A stretch of DNA of 64,000 nucleotides from Edwardsiella piscicida (GTDB lineage Bacteria > Pseudomonadota > Gammaproteobacteria > Enterobacterales > Enterobacteriaceae). The notes below the pieces were generated by a model. That model was not told where the DNA came from. It saw nothing but the letters and a program-made list of their open reading frames with translations, and did not search any database. The stretch spans positions 3,770,032-3,834,031 of the forward strand of contig NZ_MPNU01000001.1 of NCBI RefSeq assembly GCF_001896205.1, given 5' to 3'. The position numbers were made by a program, and so were the translations under genes. Position 1 is the first letter of the stretch. Every line of letters begins with the position of its first letter. This document shows, one piece after another, positions 48,656-57,431 of the stretch.

Positions 48656-49840
48656 TTACATGATCTGTCCCTGCTGACGCACCTTGTGTGCAATCGGCAG
48701 CCAGCACAGCAAAATCATGACCGCCATCGCACTCATCAGCATCCCCAGGCTAAACTGCCCGTTCTGCGGCAGCAGGGCAGAAAACCAGGCCATCGCGCCA
48801 GATCCGACGTTCTGCAGTCCGCCCACCAGCGCGCCGGCGGCTCCGGCCAACAGCGGGAACGGCTCCATGGCACCGGTCGTCGCCAGCGGAAACAGCATGC
48901 CGGCGCCAAAAAAGAACAGCGCCGCCGGTACGATCAGCGTCCAGATGTTGATGATGCCGAACCAGCTCGGCATCCACATCATCACCCCAGCCAACAGACA
49001 GCTCAGCACCGCATGCCACATCAGGGTAGCAAAGGGTTTGCCCGGGCGCCCGGCGTACCACGCGCCAAAGAATGCCGCCGGGATCGGCAGAATAAACAGA
49101 ATGCTGACCACGATACCGCTTAAGTGCAGCACGCCGCCCAGCAGAACGCCGGAGCAGGCCTCAAACACCGCGACCCCCGCCAGTCCGCCGATCAGCATCA
49201 CCAGATAGCAGACAAAGTTGCCGTGGCTCAGCAGCTGACGGTAGCTGCTAAACAGGTTGCTATGGCCCGCCGCGGCCGGTCGAGTCTCCGGCAGCCAGCG
49301 GAACATGCTGTAGGCCACCCCGGCGCACAGCAGCAGCAGAAACGCATAGCAGGCGCGCCAGCTGATAAAGGCGTCCAGCAGGCCACCGATCACCGGTGCC
49401 AGCAGCGGGCTGACCAGAATCCCCATATTCAACAGGCTATTGGCGTAACGCAGCGCAGTGCCGTTGTACAGATCGCGCGGCATGGTACGGGCCATCACCC
49501 CGGCAACGCCGGTCCCCATCCCCTGCAGCGCTGCCGCCATCACCAGCACGTGCAGGCTGGGTGCCAGCAGCGCCAGCAGCGCGCCCAGCATAAAGATGCC
49601 CATCCCGGCCAGGATCACCGGCCGACGGCCGATGCGATCGGAGAGCGGACCATAGATCAGCTGCGAGGCGCCATAGGTCAGCAAATATGCCGCCATCACG
49701 CTTTGTATCGCGCCGCTGCGCACGCCCAGATCGCGTCCCATATCCGGGATGGAAGGAACATAAATCGTCTGTGCCATCTGGCCGACGGCAACCAACAGGA
49801 TCAACATGACCAGCAGGTGAAAATTTTCTAGCTTTCTCAT
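48656..49840 (-). CDS. emrD: Multidrug efflux MFS transporter EmrD
   Basis: Twelve-helix proton-driven efflux pump for amphipathic compounds. 394 residues, as E. coli. DHA1-group motif A GPLSDRIGRRPVILAG and the MxxxRDL(F/Y) motif of Bcr/EmrD (MARTMPRDLYNG) are present. Convergent with glpX and divergent from the regulator-fpr unit. Confidence 0.93.
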   Translation of the reverse strand: MRKLENFHLLVMLILLVAVGQMAQTIYVPSIPDMGRDLGVRSGAIQSVMAAYLLTYGASQLIYGPLSDRIGRRPVILAGMGIFMLGALLALLAPSLHVLVMAAALQGMGTGVAGVMARTMPRDLYNGTALRYANSLLNMGILVSPLLAPVIGGLLDAFISWRACYAFLLLLCAGVAYSMFRWLPETRPAAAGHSNLFSSYRQLLSHGNFVCYLVMLIGGLAGVAVFEACSGVLLGGVLHLSGIVVSILFILPIPAAFFGAWYAGRPGKPFATLMWHAVLSCLLAGVMMWMPSWFGIINIWTLIVPAALFFFGAGMLFPLATTGAMEPFPLLAGAAGALVGGLQNVGSGAMAWFSALLPQNGQFSLGMLMSAMAVMILLCWLPIAHKVRQQGQIM

Positions 49841-50146
49841 TATGTTACGTTTACCAACGCATTATTAACCAGAACGATAAACCATTACCAGGCCATATGT
49901 GTGGAATCAATGACCATATTCGGGCGCATAATCTAACAGATAAAGCTAAAACATGTTCAGCTGCTCGCTCTTTGTCCTGATTTTTGTTGTCAGATGTTAT
50001 CGCCGCAGGCGTAAAGTAAATGTGACAACTCGCAGGGCATTCTGCGACCGATTTAAAAATAAAGAATATTTATCATTTAACGACGTTTTATAAATTATTA
50101 AACTGAATCGTTCACTAATGTCTCGCTTACCACAAGGATCTGTGCC
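49841..50146. promoter_or_regulatory. Divergent emrD / regulator-fpr intergenic region
   Basis: 306 bp, strongly AT-rich from about 49850 to 50110, carrying the promoters for emrD and for the regulator-fpr operon. I could not single out an operator. Confidence 0.45.
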
Positions 50147-50767
50147 ATGAAGACACCTGAATTGATTCTGCTACAGCTAAAAAGCCTCGGACCACAGTCG
50201 GCAAAAATGCTGGCCGAACGCATTGCCATTACCACTATGGGTGTGCGTCAGCATTTACAGCAGCTCGAACAGCGCGAACTAGTGTGCTACGAAGAGTCCC
50301 GCACCAAGGTAGGACGCCCCACTCGCTTCTGGTCACTGACCAACAAAGGCCATGCCCAATTCCCCGATCGCCACCGCGATCTGTCGCGCACGCTGCTAGA
50401 AGGGACGCAAAAGCTGTTCGGCAGCCAGGGCGTTGAGCAGCTGATCGAGATCCGAGAAGATGCCCTGTATGACCGCTACGTCAGCGAGCTGGCGCTGCAT
50501 CCCGAAGGTGAGGCGCGCTTTCACGCGCTGGCGCGCCTGCGCCAGGACGATGGCTATATGGCAGAGGTCGAATTCGAAAATAATGCGGTGGTACTGATTG
50601 AAAACCACTGTCCGATTGGCGTCGCCGCCAATACCTGCGGTAAGCTGTGTCACTCCGAGCTGCGGCTGCTCAACCGCCTGCTGGGCTCGAAGTATCACGT
50701 TGAGCGCGTGGAGCACATCATCAGTGACTCACGCCGCTGCGCCTACCGCATAACATCCCGGGAGTGA
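50147..50767 (+). CDS. SufR-like iron-sulfur transcriptional regulator
   Basis: 206 residues. N-terminal winged HTH (about 8-60: LKSLGPQSAKMLAERIAITTM, VGRPTRFWSLTNKG). The C-terminal domain has a Cys cluster C155-x8-C164-x3-C168 and C198 (ENHCPI... TCGKLCHSE ... RRCAYRI), as in SufR-related regulators that hold an Fe-S cluster. The name sufR is not assigned because the spacing is not identical to the cyanobacterial protein. It ends 7 bp before fpr in the same direction, so it most likely senses iron-sulfur or redox state and controls fpr and itself. E. coli has no such gene beside fpr. Confidence 0.85.
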   Translation: MKTPELILLQLKSLGPQSAKMLAERIAITTMGVRQHLQQLEQRELVCYEESRTKVGRPTRFWSLTNKGHAQFPDRHRDLSRTLLEGTQKLFGSQGVEQLIEIREDALYDRYVSELALHPEGEARFHALARLRQDDGYMAEVEFENNAVVLIENHCPIGVAANTCGKLCHSELRLLNRLLGSKYHVERVEHIISDSRRCAYRITSRE

Positions 50768-50774
50768 TTCACGT

Positions 50775-51521
50775 ATGGCCGAATGGGTAACGGGCACCAT
50801 CACACAGGTTCAGCACTGGACCGATAAACTGTTCAGCATTCAGTTGCGGGCGCCCATCAAGCCGTTTCAGGCCGGGCAATTTGGCAAACTGGGTATGGAT
50901 ATCGGCGGCGAACGCATTCAGCGGGCCTACTCCTTCGTCAATCCGCCGAGCAGCGATACGCTAGAGTTCTATCTGGTCACGGTACCGGACGGGCTGCTCA
51001 GCCCGCGCCTAACGGCGCTACGGCCGGGCGATACCCTGCTGGTCAGCGATGAAGCCAACGGCTTTTTTGTGCTGGATGAGGTTCCGGACTGCGGGACGCT
51101 GTGGATGCTGGCCACCGGCACCGCGCTCGGACCCTATCTGTCCATGCTGGAAGAGGGGCGCGACCTGGCTCGCTTTGACCATCTGGTGCTGGTACACGCT
51201 GTCCGCCACGCTGCCGATCTCAGCTACCTGCCGCAGATGCAGCAGCTGGCGCAGCGCTACGGCGGTAAGCTGCGCATTCAGGCCGTCGTCAGCCGCGAGG
51301 CGGCGCCCGGCGCCTTACAGGGGCGTATCCCCGATCTGATTGCCAGCGGCGCGCTGGAGGCGGCCGTTGGCCTGCCGATCAGCGCAGAGGAGAGCCACGT
51401 CATGCTGTGTGGGAACCCACAGATGGTACGAGATACGCAGCAGCTGCTGAAAGAGACCCGCGCGATGCGTAAGCACCTGCGCCGCAAGCCGGGCCAGATC
51501 ACCAGCGAACACTACTGGTGA
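50775..51521 (+). CDS. fpr: Ferredoxin/flavodoxin-NADP+ reductase
   Basis: FAD enzyme passing electrons between NADPH and flavodoxin or ferredoxin, used for radical-SAM enzymes, Fe-S repair and oxidative stress. 248 residues as in E. coli. FAD site RAYSFVNPPSS, NADP site LATGTALGPYLSML, and the C-terminal GNPQMVRDTQQLL... ending in Trp (EHYW) typical of subclass I bacterial enzymes. Likely co-transcribed with the preceding regulator. Confidence 0.97.
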   Translation: MAEWVTGTITQVQHWTDKLFSIQLRAPIKPFQAGQFGKLGMDIGGERIQRAYSFVNPPSSDTLEFYLVTVPDGLLSPRLTALRPGDTLLVSDEANGFFVLDEVPDCGTLWMLATGTALGPYLSMLEEGRDLARFDHLVLVHAVRHAADLSYLPQMQQLAQRYGGKLRIQAVVSREAAPGALQGRIPDLIASGALEAAVGLPISAEESHVMLCGNPQMVRDTQQLLKETRAMRKHLRRKPGQITSEHYW

Positions 51522-51528
51522 TACATCT

Positions 51529-51550
51529 GACGCCGGACAGGTCCGGCGTC
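51529..51550. terminator. Hairpin between fpr and yiiR
   Basis: Perfect 10-bp inverted repeat GACGCCGGAC/GTCCGGCGTC 7 bp past the fpr stop; no T-run. Probably ends or stabilises the convergent fpr and yiiR mRNAs. Confidence 0.5.
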
Positions 51551-51561
51551 GTCCCTCCGGC

Positions 51562-51993
51562 TTACGCTCCGATGCGGCGCCAGTTCAGCGCCGGCGGCGG
51601 CGGCCCATAGCGGTTATCGCCCGCCGTACCCACGAAAACACCGCAGTCCAGCAGCAGCATGATGTAGATCAGCAGCGGCAAAAATCGCCCCAGCGCCCAT
51701 GTCCACAGCCCCCCTAAGATCTCCCAGTTCCCGGCGGCCAGTATCCACGCGACCACCGCCAGCAGCGCCCACCATCCCGACTTATTGCGATCGTGCAGAC
51801 GCTTGACCCATACCGCGGCCGTGGGCCACAGCGAGAGAACCAATAGAAACGCCGCGGCCTGTAGCGGGATCAGCGCCGCACCGGCCAGAGAGAACAGCGC
51901 CAGCAGCAGCAGCGCCCAAACGCCCATCCAAATCCAGAACGCCTGACGACCCAGGCGACCGCGCAGAGAAAAACACCACTGTTGTAGGCCCAT
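51562..51993 (-). CDS. yiiR: DUF805 inner-membrane protein YiiR
   Basis: 143 residues from the ATG at 51993 (AAGGA upstream), four membrane helices, with the DUF805 signature FSLRGRLGRQAFW near the N-terminus and the VKRLHDRNKSGWW loop. Function unknown. Position between fpr and yiiQ is the same as in E. coli. Confidence 0.9.
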   Translation of the reverse strand: MGLQQWCFSLRGRLGRQAFWIWMGVWALLLLALFSLAGAALIPLQAAAFLLVLSLWPTAAVWVKRLHDRNKSGWWALLAVVAWILAAGNWEILGGLWTWALGRFLPLLIYIMLLLDCGVFVGTAGDNRYGPPPPALNWRRIGA

Positions 51994-52154
51994 CACTCAT
52001 CCTTTTGTCGTTCGGTTCAGTCAACAGAGCGGCGCAGTGTACTCGATCCCGGCGCCGCATCGCGGAATTTTTACGCGCCTTTTTGACAACCGACGTCAGA
52101 AAACGCTTTAATCATCTATCGGATCGCCATCCCGCTGTATACCGGATCAGAATC

Positions 52155-52784
52155 ATGTCACGGATCACGCTATTATCCCTGTTCTTACTGGCCTGTCAGC
52201 CGGCAGCCTTCGCCGCACCGTCGCAGGCCAGCGGCGAGGCGCCTCAGCCCGCGCCCTATCTGCGCCCCGGCGCACCGACGTTCGATCTCACCTTGGTCAA
52301 CTTCCGCGCTCACTATAATCAGGCGTTTCCATCGCTGCCGCTGGAAGAGTACCGCGCCATCAGCGTCCGAGATGAAAACCTGCCGCTGACCCGGGCTGCG
52401 ACGCGGATTAATGCCGCCGTTTACTCCTCCGTCGTTTTGGAGAAAGGCACCGGTAAAATCAAAAGTCTGCAGATAACCTATCTCCCCAGCGAGGACGGAG
52501 AGCGGGGCAAAGGGAAACGGGGCGCCCGCAACGGTGCTGAAACACCCGATCGCCAGCTGGCTATCCGCTACATGGCCGCCCTGATGCAAAGCTTCTCCCC
52601 GACCCTTTCCCCGCAGCAGAGCCTGGAAAAAGTCGCGGAGCTCCTGAGCCGCGGCCGCAGCCAGCCCTATTACAGCCAGCAGGATGGTTCTTTACGCTAT
52701 GTGGTATCTGATAGCGGTGAAAAAGGCATTACTTTCGCTGTTGAACCGATTAAGCTTTCACTATCAGAGGATGCAGGATCCTGA
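52155..52784 (+). CDS. yiiQ: Periplasmic DUF1454 protein YiiQ
   Basis: 209 residues from the ATG at 52155: signal peptide (MSRITLLSLFLLACQPAAFA), then the family blocks APYLRPGAPTFDLTLVNFR, LTRAATRINAAVY and a conserved C-terminus (LRYVVSDSGEKGITFAVEPI). Function unknown. The longer frame from 52005 is not conserved. Upstream of tpiA as in E. coli. Contains an insertion-like Lys/Arg/Gly stretch (GERGKGKRGARNG) not seen in E. coli. Confidence 0.9.
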   Translation: MSRITLLSLFLLACQPAAFAAPSQASGEAPQPAPYLRPGAPTFDLTLVNFRAHYNQAFPSLPLEEYRAISVRDENLPLTRAATRINAAVYSSVVLEKGTGKIKSLQITYLPSEDGERGKGKRGARNGAETPDRQLAIRYMAALMQSFSPTLSPQQSLEKVAELLSRGRSQPYYSQQDGSLRYVVSDSGEKGITFAVEPIKLSLSEDAGS

Positions 52785-52909
52785 GGTCCCTAGCCATTTG
52801 ATGATGGAAAACAAAGTGTCTGGCGCCCAAGATTTTTATACTGTCAGACAGAATATGCCGACAAGGCGAGTTGATTTCGATTATGTGTTTCCCAATTGGA
52901 GGAAAGAAA

Positions 52910-53674
52910 ATGCGTCAACCATTAGTTATGGGTAACTGGAAACTGAACGGTAGCCGCCACATGGTTCACGAACTGGTTGCCGCCCTGCGCGGTGAACTGA
53001 GCGACGTAGCAAACTGCGATGTCGCCATCGCCCCGCCGGCAGTCTATCTGGATATGGCCGCCCATGAACTGGCCGGTAGCCGTATCGCCCTCGGTGCCCA
53101 GGACGTCGGTATCAATGCCTCCGGCGCATTCACCGGTGAAATCTCCGCCGCGATGCTGAAAGACATCGGTGCCAAATACATCATCATTGGCCACTCAGAG
53201 CGCCGTACCTACCACAAAGAAGGCGACGCGTTCATCGCAGAGAAATTTGCCGCGCTGAAAGAAGCCGGTCTGATCCCGGTGCTGTGCATCGGTGAGACGG
53301 AAGCTGAAAACGAAGCCGGTAAAACGGAAGAAGTCTGCGCCCGCCAGCTGGATGCCGTACTGAAAACCATGGGTGCTCAGGTGTTTAAAGGCGCCGTTAT
53401 CGCCTATGAACCGATATGGGCCATCGGTACCGGTAAGTCTGCCACTCCGGAACAGGCTCAGGCGGTACACAAATTTATCCGCGATCACGTTGCCAAGCAC
53501 GACGCTGAAGCCGCACAGGAAGTCATCATCCAGTACGGCGGCTCAGTCAACGCAGCCAATGCGGCCGATCTGTTCAAGCAGCCGGACATCGACGGTGCAC
53601 TGGTCGGCGGGGCCTCTCTGAAGGCCGACGCATTCGCCACCATCGTACGCGCCGCCGCTGCCGCTAAAGCCTAA
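52910..53674 (+). CDS. tpiA: Triosephosphate isomerase
   Basis: Interconverts dihydroxyacetone phosphate and glyceraldehyde-3-phosphate. The ATG at 52910 follows GGAGG and gives 254 residues. Active-site Lys11 (GNWKLNG), His in IIIGHSERR and Glu in [12 protein letters not shown] are intact; the phosphate loop GGSVN is present. Ends at a strong terminator. Confidence 0.98.
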   Translation: MRQPLVMGNWKLNGSRHMVHELVAALRGELSDVANCDVAIAPPAVYLDMAAHELAGSRIALGAQDVGINASGAFTGEISAAMLKDIGAKYIIIGHSERRTYHKEGDAFIAEKFAALKEAGLIPVLCIGETEAENEAGKTEEVCARQLDAVLKTMGAQVFKGAVIAYEPIWAIGTGKSATPEQAQAVHKFIRDHVAKHDAEAAQEVIIQYGGSVNAANAADLFKQPDIDGALVGGASLKADAFATIVRAAAAAKA

Positions 53675-53700
53675 GCGCCGCGCTGCCAGCGCCGAACGCA

Positions 53701-53730
53701 ACGGCTCCCGATCAGGGGAGCCGTTTTTTT
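53701..53730 (+). terminator. Terminator of tpiA
   Basis: ACGGCTCCC/GGGAGCCGT stem, 6-nt loop, T7. Confidence 0.9.
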
Positions 53731-53754
53731 TATGCGTCGCCCGAACGCGGCGCA

Positions 53755-53778
53755 TAAAAAAGCCCCGCACGCGGGGCC
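53755..53778 (-). terminator. Terminator of pfkA
   Basis: GCCCCGC/GCGGGGC stem followed on the minus strand by T6; 29 bp past the pfkA stop. Confidence 0.85.
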
Positions 53779-53806
53779 CGATAAAGCTATGGCCGATCCC
53801 ACACCG

Positions 53807-54769
53807 TTAGAACAGTATCTTGGCCGTATCCAGCCAATCGCCCTTAAACGGACGCTTCATATTTTCAACCGCATCGATGATGTCGTGGTGCACCAGCTTT
53901 TCGTTCTGGATCCCCACGCAGCGGCCGCCGTATCCCTGCAGCAGCAGCTCAATGGAGTAGGCGCCCATGCGCGACGCGAGGATGCGGTCATAGGCCACCG
54001 GCGCACCGCCGCGCTGGATATGTCCCAGTACGGTCGAGCGAGTTTCACGACCGGTCTCCTGCTCGATAAACTTGGCCAGCTCATCCACATCACAGATATG
54101 CTCGGTGATGGCAACGATAGCGTGTTTCTTGCCTTTAGTGATGCCGGCCTTAATCTCTTCGACCAGCTCTTCGCGCTTGAACTCCACCTCCGGCAGCACG
54201 ATATATTCGCAGCCGCCGGCGATCGCCGCCGCCAGCGTCAGGTCGCCACAGTAACGCCCCATCACCTCGACGATGGAGATACGCTGGTGTGAAGAGGAGG
54301 TATCGCGCAGACGGTCAATGGCCTCTACAACGGTTTCCAGCGCCGTAAAATACCCGATGGTGTAATCGGTGCCGGCCACATCGTTATCGATAGTTCCCGG
54401 CAGGCCAATGCAGGGGAACCCCATCTCAGTCAAGCGCTTAGCGCCCAAATAGGAACCGTCACCGCCGATCACCACCAGCGCATCCAGGCCAAACTCACGC
54501 ATGTTCTCTACGGCCTTTTCACGCACTTTCTCGTCGCGAAACTCCGGGAAACGGGCTGAGCCAAGGAAAGTACCGCCGCGGTTGATCACGTCGGAGACGC
54601 TGTAGCGGTCCAGTTGCTCAATGCGTCCTTCATACAGACCGAGGTAGCCATCATGGATGCCGTAAACGTCTAACCCTTTGGACAAGGCCGCACGCACGAC
54701 GCCGCGGATGGCCGCGTTCATGCCCGGCGCGTCACCGCCACTGGTCAAAACACCGATTTTTTTGATCAT
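53807..54769 (-). CDS. pfkA: 6-phosphofructokinase I
   Basis: Main glycolytic phosphofructokinase, allosterically inhibited by PEP and activated by ADP. 320 residues as in E. coli. [13 protein letters not shown] at the N-terminus, GGDGS ATP site, catalytic [14 protein letters not shown], and MGRYCGDL. Convergent with tpiA, with a probable Cra operator at its promoter. Confidence 0.98.
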   Translation of the reverse strand: MIKKIGVLTSGGDAPGMNAAIRGVVRAALSKGLDVYGIHDGYLGLYEGRIEQLDRYSVSDVINRGGTFLGSARFPEFRDEKVREKAVENMREFGLDALVVIGGDGSYLGAKRLTEMGFPCIGLPGTIDNDVAGTDYTIGYFTALETVVEAIDRLRDTSSSHQRISIVEVMGRYCGDLTLAAAIAGGCEYIVLPEVEFKREELVEEIKAGITKGKKHAIVAITEHICDVDELAKFIEQETGRETRSTVLGHIQRGGAPVAYDRILASRMGAYSIELLLQGYGGRCVGIQNEKLVHHDIIDAVENMKRPFKGDWLDTAKILF

Positions 54770-54953
54770 GACTACCTCTGAGCTTGTGGATACTATTTCT
54801 TAGGAATGGCTTGGCGCGTACAGCCCTGGCCTCGGCCGTCGGGAACGGCGACGGTCGACGTGACACCCCACGCTTGCCCACCGCCAACGCCGCTGGCCGT
54901 GGACTCCGCCTGTTGGTACAGAAAATGAACACTCAATTTAATTACTGTGTAAT

Positions 54954-54987
54954 ATTATAGCAAAGTAATCAAGCTGAATTGATTCAG
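54954..54987 (-). promoter_or_regulatory. pfkA promoter with Cra-like operator
   Basis: Minus-strand TATAAT (-10, 54954-54959). At the expected -35 there is a palindrome CTGAAT-TG-ATTCAG (54974-54987, read on plus), close to the Cra (FruR) pattern TGAA...TTCA. Cra represses pfkA in E. coli, which fits an operator covering the -35. Confidence 0.65.
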
Positions 54988-55067
54988 GTCAGCCCACTAC
55001 ATGGTAAATATTTTACTGCGCGAAAAAAATAGCCGCGCTGTAATCCGGCTCACAAACTGGTATTTTT

Positions 55068-55970
55068 TTAGCTCTCCCACAGCCCTTTTTGTTCAGCGGG
55101 AACCACCGAGGTCGGATCCTGATGAATAATCACGTCCGCGGCGGGAAAGTGCTGCAGGAGATCGTGCTCAACGCCGTCGGCGATAGCATGAGCATCCACC
55201 AACGGCAGGGTATCGTCCATCTCTAGATGTAACTGAATAAAACGGGTCGGGCCGGACTGGCGGGTACGCAGATCGTGTACGCCCAAGACGCCGCGATGCT
55301 CGCGGACAATGCGGACGATCAGATGTCGCTCCTCGGGGCTCAGGGCCCGATCGAGCAGAGACTGCACCGCATCGTACCCCATACGCAGGGCGCTGTAGAG
55401 GATATAGACCCCAATCCCCAGCGCAAACAGCGCGTCAGCTCTGGCCACGCCGTACCAGCTCAATCCCAGAGAGACCAGAATAGCCCCGTTCATCAACACG
55501 TCGGATTGGTAATGCAGCATGTCGGCGCGCACCGCTTGACTCTGGGTCCTGCGTACCACCCAGCGCTGAAAGGTCACCAGCGCCAGCGTGCACACCAGCG
55601 CAAACGCCGTAACCCAAATCCCGGCGCCGGGATCGTTCATCGGCTCCGGCTTGAGCAGGTGCTGGAAGCCGGTCAAGAACAGAAACAGTGCCGAACCACA
55701 GATAAACATACTCTGCGCCAGCGCGGCCAGCGACTCGGCCTTGCCGTGGCCAAAGGTATGATCCTTATCCGCCGGCTGCAGGGCGTAGCGGATCACCAGC
55801 AGGTTGGTCAACGAGGCCGCGATATCGACCAGCGAGTCCACCAGCGACGCTAGCAGGCTGACTGACCCGGTATGCCACCAGGCTAAAATTTTTAAAATCA
55901 GCAAGATAGTGGCAGTTGCCGTCGCGCTCAGCGCGGCCACCTTCACCAATCGTGCATATTGCTGATGCAT
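55068..55970 (-). CDS. fieF: Cation-efflux pump FieF (YiiP)
   Basis: Inner-membrane proton-coupled CDF exporter for Zn2+, Fe2+ and Cd2+. 300 residues as in E. coli. Six helices with metal-site residues in [10 protein letters not shown] (Asp pair on TM2) and HYQSDVLMN (His/Asp on TM5), then a cytoplasmic domain with the His-rich dimer site. Between pfkA and cpxP as in E. coli. Confidence 0.97.
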   Translation of the reverse strand: MHQQYARLVKVAALSATATATILLILKILAWWHTGSVSLLASLVDSLVDIAASLTNLLVIRYALQPADKDHTFGHGKAESLAALAQSMFICGSALFLFLTGFQHLLKPEPMNDPGAGIWVTAFALVCTLALVTFQRWVVRRTQSQAVRADMLHYQSDVLMNGAILVSLGLSWYGVARADALFALGIGVYILYSALRMGYDAVQSLLDRALSPEERHLIVRIVREHRGVLGVHDLRTRQSGPTRFIQLHLEMDDTLPLVDAHAIADGVEHDLLQHFPAADVIIHQDPTSVVPAEQKGLWES

Positions 55971-56021
55971 AGTTCACCCAAAGGTTGCTTAATCAGCCGC
56001 CCAGTATAGCGAATTACGGAC

Positions 56022-56050
56022 AAAAAAAAGCCCCGCCATCATGGCGGGGA
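56022..56050 (-). terminator. Terminator of cpxP
   Basis: CCCCGCC/GGCGGGG stem, 5-nt loop, then T8 on the minus strand; upstream of fieF. Confidence 0.85.
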
Positions 56051-56103
56051 AGACAGGGATGGTGTCTATGGCAAGGAAAAACAGGGTGCTACTCGGTCGT
56101 ACA

Positions 56104-56583
56104 CTACTTCTGGGCAGAAGTATTCTGCATGTACGCTATCTGCTGCTGCCAACCGGCAATTTTCTGCTGATAGCGTGCGTTTAACTGGGACTTCTGATCC
56201 GGCGTAAGGAGGTTAAACATCATATTACGGATCCGAGCCATCTCGACTTGGCGGATCACGCTCTCCTGCGCCATCTTCTCAGCCAAGGCTTTCACCGCGG
56301 CCTCATCAAATTTTTCTGCCGTCACCAGGTGATGCATAGCTTCGATATCATGCAGCTTTACGCTCGAAAAACCGTGGCGCGTAGTCTGCATCAAATCCCG
56401 CATCTGCTGACGCTGCTGCTCAGTAAGGTTCACACCATCAAACATGTAGTTATGATCCATACTCTGTTGCATCATGTCGTTGCCCTGATGCCAGCGACAT
56501 ACTGGCTCCCCTTCATCGGCGTATACGGCGACGGAGGTCATCATAAGCAAAGCGGCCATGGTCAGGGTTGCAGTTTTATGCAT
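56104..56583 (-). CDS. cpxP: Periplasmic Cpx inhibitor/chaperone CpxP
   Basis: Periplasmic adaptor that holds CpxA inactive and delivers misfolded proteins to DegP. 159 residues (E. coli 166): signal peptide ending VAVYA before DEGEP, then two LTxxQ motifs (LTEQQRQQM and LTPDQKSQL), the hallmark of the Spy/CpxP fold. Divergent from cpxRA with a CpxR box between them. Confidence 0.95.
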   Translation of the reverse strand: MHKTATLTMAALLMMTSVAVYADEGEPVCRWHQGNDMMQQSMDHNYMFDGVNLTEQQRQQMRDLMQTTRHGFSSVKLHDIEAMHHLVTAEKFDEAAVKALAEKMAQESVIRQVEMARIRNMMFNLLTPDQKSQLNARYQQKIAGWQQQIAYMQNTSAQK

Positions 56584-56664
56584 CTCTCACTCCTAGGTAC
56601 CGGCCCGCTCATTGAATCGATGAGTGCAGTCTACCCATACAGCTGAAAACATGCGTCAGGGGAT

Positions 56665-56679
56665 GTAAAACTAAGTAAA
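56665..56679. promoter_or_regulatory. CpxR box
   Basis: Exact consensus GTAAA-N5-GTAAA (56665-56669 and 56675-56679), 82 bp upstream of cpxP and 54 bp upstream of cpxR; expected to drive autoactivation of both. Confidence 0.9.
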
Positions 56680-56732
56680 GTCATGGATTAGCGGCATTTG
56701 ATATCGTATTTTGCGTCAGGAGGTAACACCCA

Positions 56733-57431
56733 ATGAATAAGATATTACTGGTTGATGACGATCGCGAACTGACGTCGCTTCTGCAAGAACTTCTTGATCT
56801 TGAAGGATTTGAGGTTATCGTCGCTCACGATGGTGAGCAGGCATTGGCAATGCTGGACGCCAGCATCGATCTGCTGCTGCTGGATGTCATGATGCCGAAG
56901 AAAAACGGTATCGACACCCTTAAAGAGCTGCGTCAACACCATCAGACGCCGGTCATTATGCTCACCGCCCGCGGCAGCGAGCTCGACAGGGTGCTGGGGC
57001 TGGAGCTGGGGGCAGACGACTACCTGCCGAAACCCTTCAATGATCGCGAGCTGGTTGCCCGTATCCGGGCCATCCTGCGCCGCTCTAACTGGAATGAGCA
57101 GCAGCAAAACAGCGATAGCGGTGCGCCGATCCTACAGGTCGATCGCCTGCAGCTGAACCCCGGTCGCCAAGAGGCCAGCTTTGACGGCCAACCCCTGGAG
57201 CTCACCGGTACTGAATTCACGCTGCTGTACCTGCTGGCGCAGCATCTGGGGCAGGTGGTATCGCGCGAACATCTTAGCCAGGAGGTCTTGGGTAAGCGTC
57301 TGACCCCCTTCGATCGCGCCATCGACATGCATATCTCTAACCTCCGCCGCAAACTGCCGGAGCGCCAGGATGGCCAGCCGTGGTTTAAAACGCTGCGCGG
57401 GCGCGGCTATCTGATGGTATCCGTTTCATGA
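56733..57431 (+). CDS. cpxR: Response regulator CpxR
   Basis: OmpR-type regulator of envelope stress genes. 232 residues as E. coli. Receiver with DDD near residue 8, phospho-acceptor Asp51 (LLLLDVMMPKKNG) and Lys about 100; winged HTH at about 130-230. AGGAGG-like ribosome-binding site. Its stop overlaps the cpxA start by four bases. Confidence 0.98.
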   Translation: MNKILLVDDDRELTSLLQELLDLEGFEVIVAHDGEQALAMLDASIDLLLLDVMMPKKNGIDTLKELRQHHQTPVIMLTARGSELDRVLGLELGADDYLPKPFNDRELVARIRAILRRSNWNEQQQNSDSGAPILQVDRLQLNPGRQEASFDGQPLELTGTEFTLLYLLAQHLGQVVSREHLSQEVLGKRLTPFDRAIDMHISNLRRKLPERQDGQPWFKTLRGRGYLMVSVS

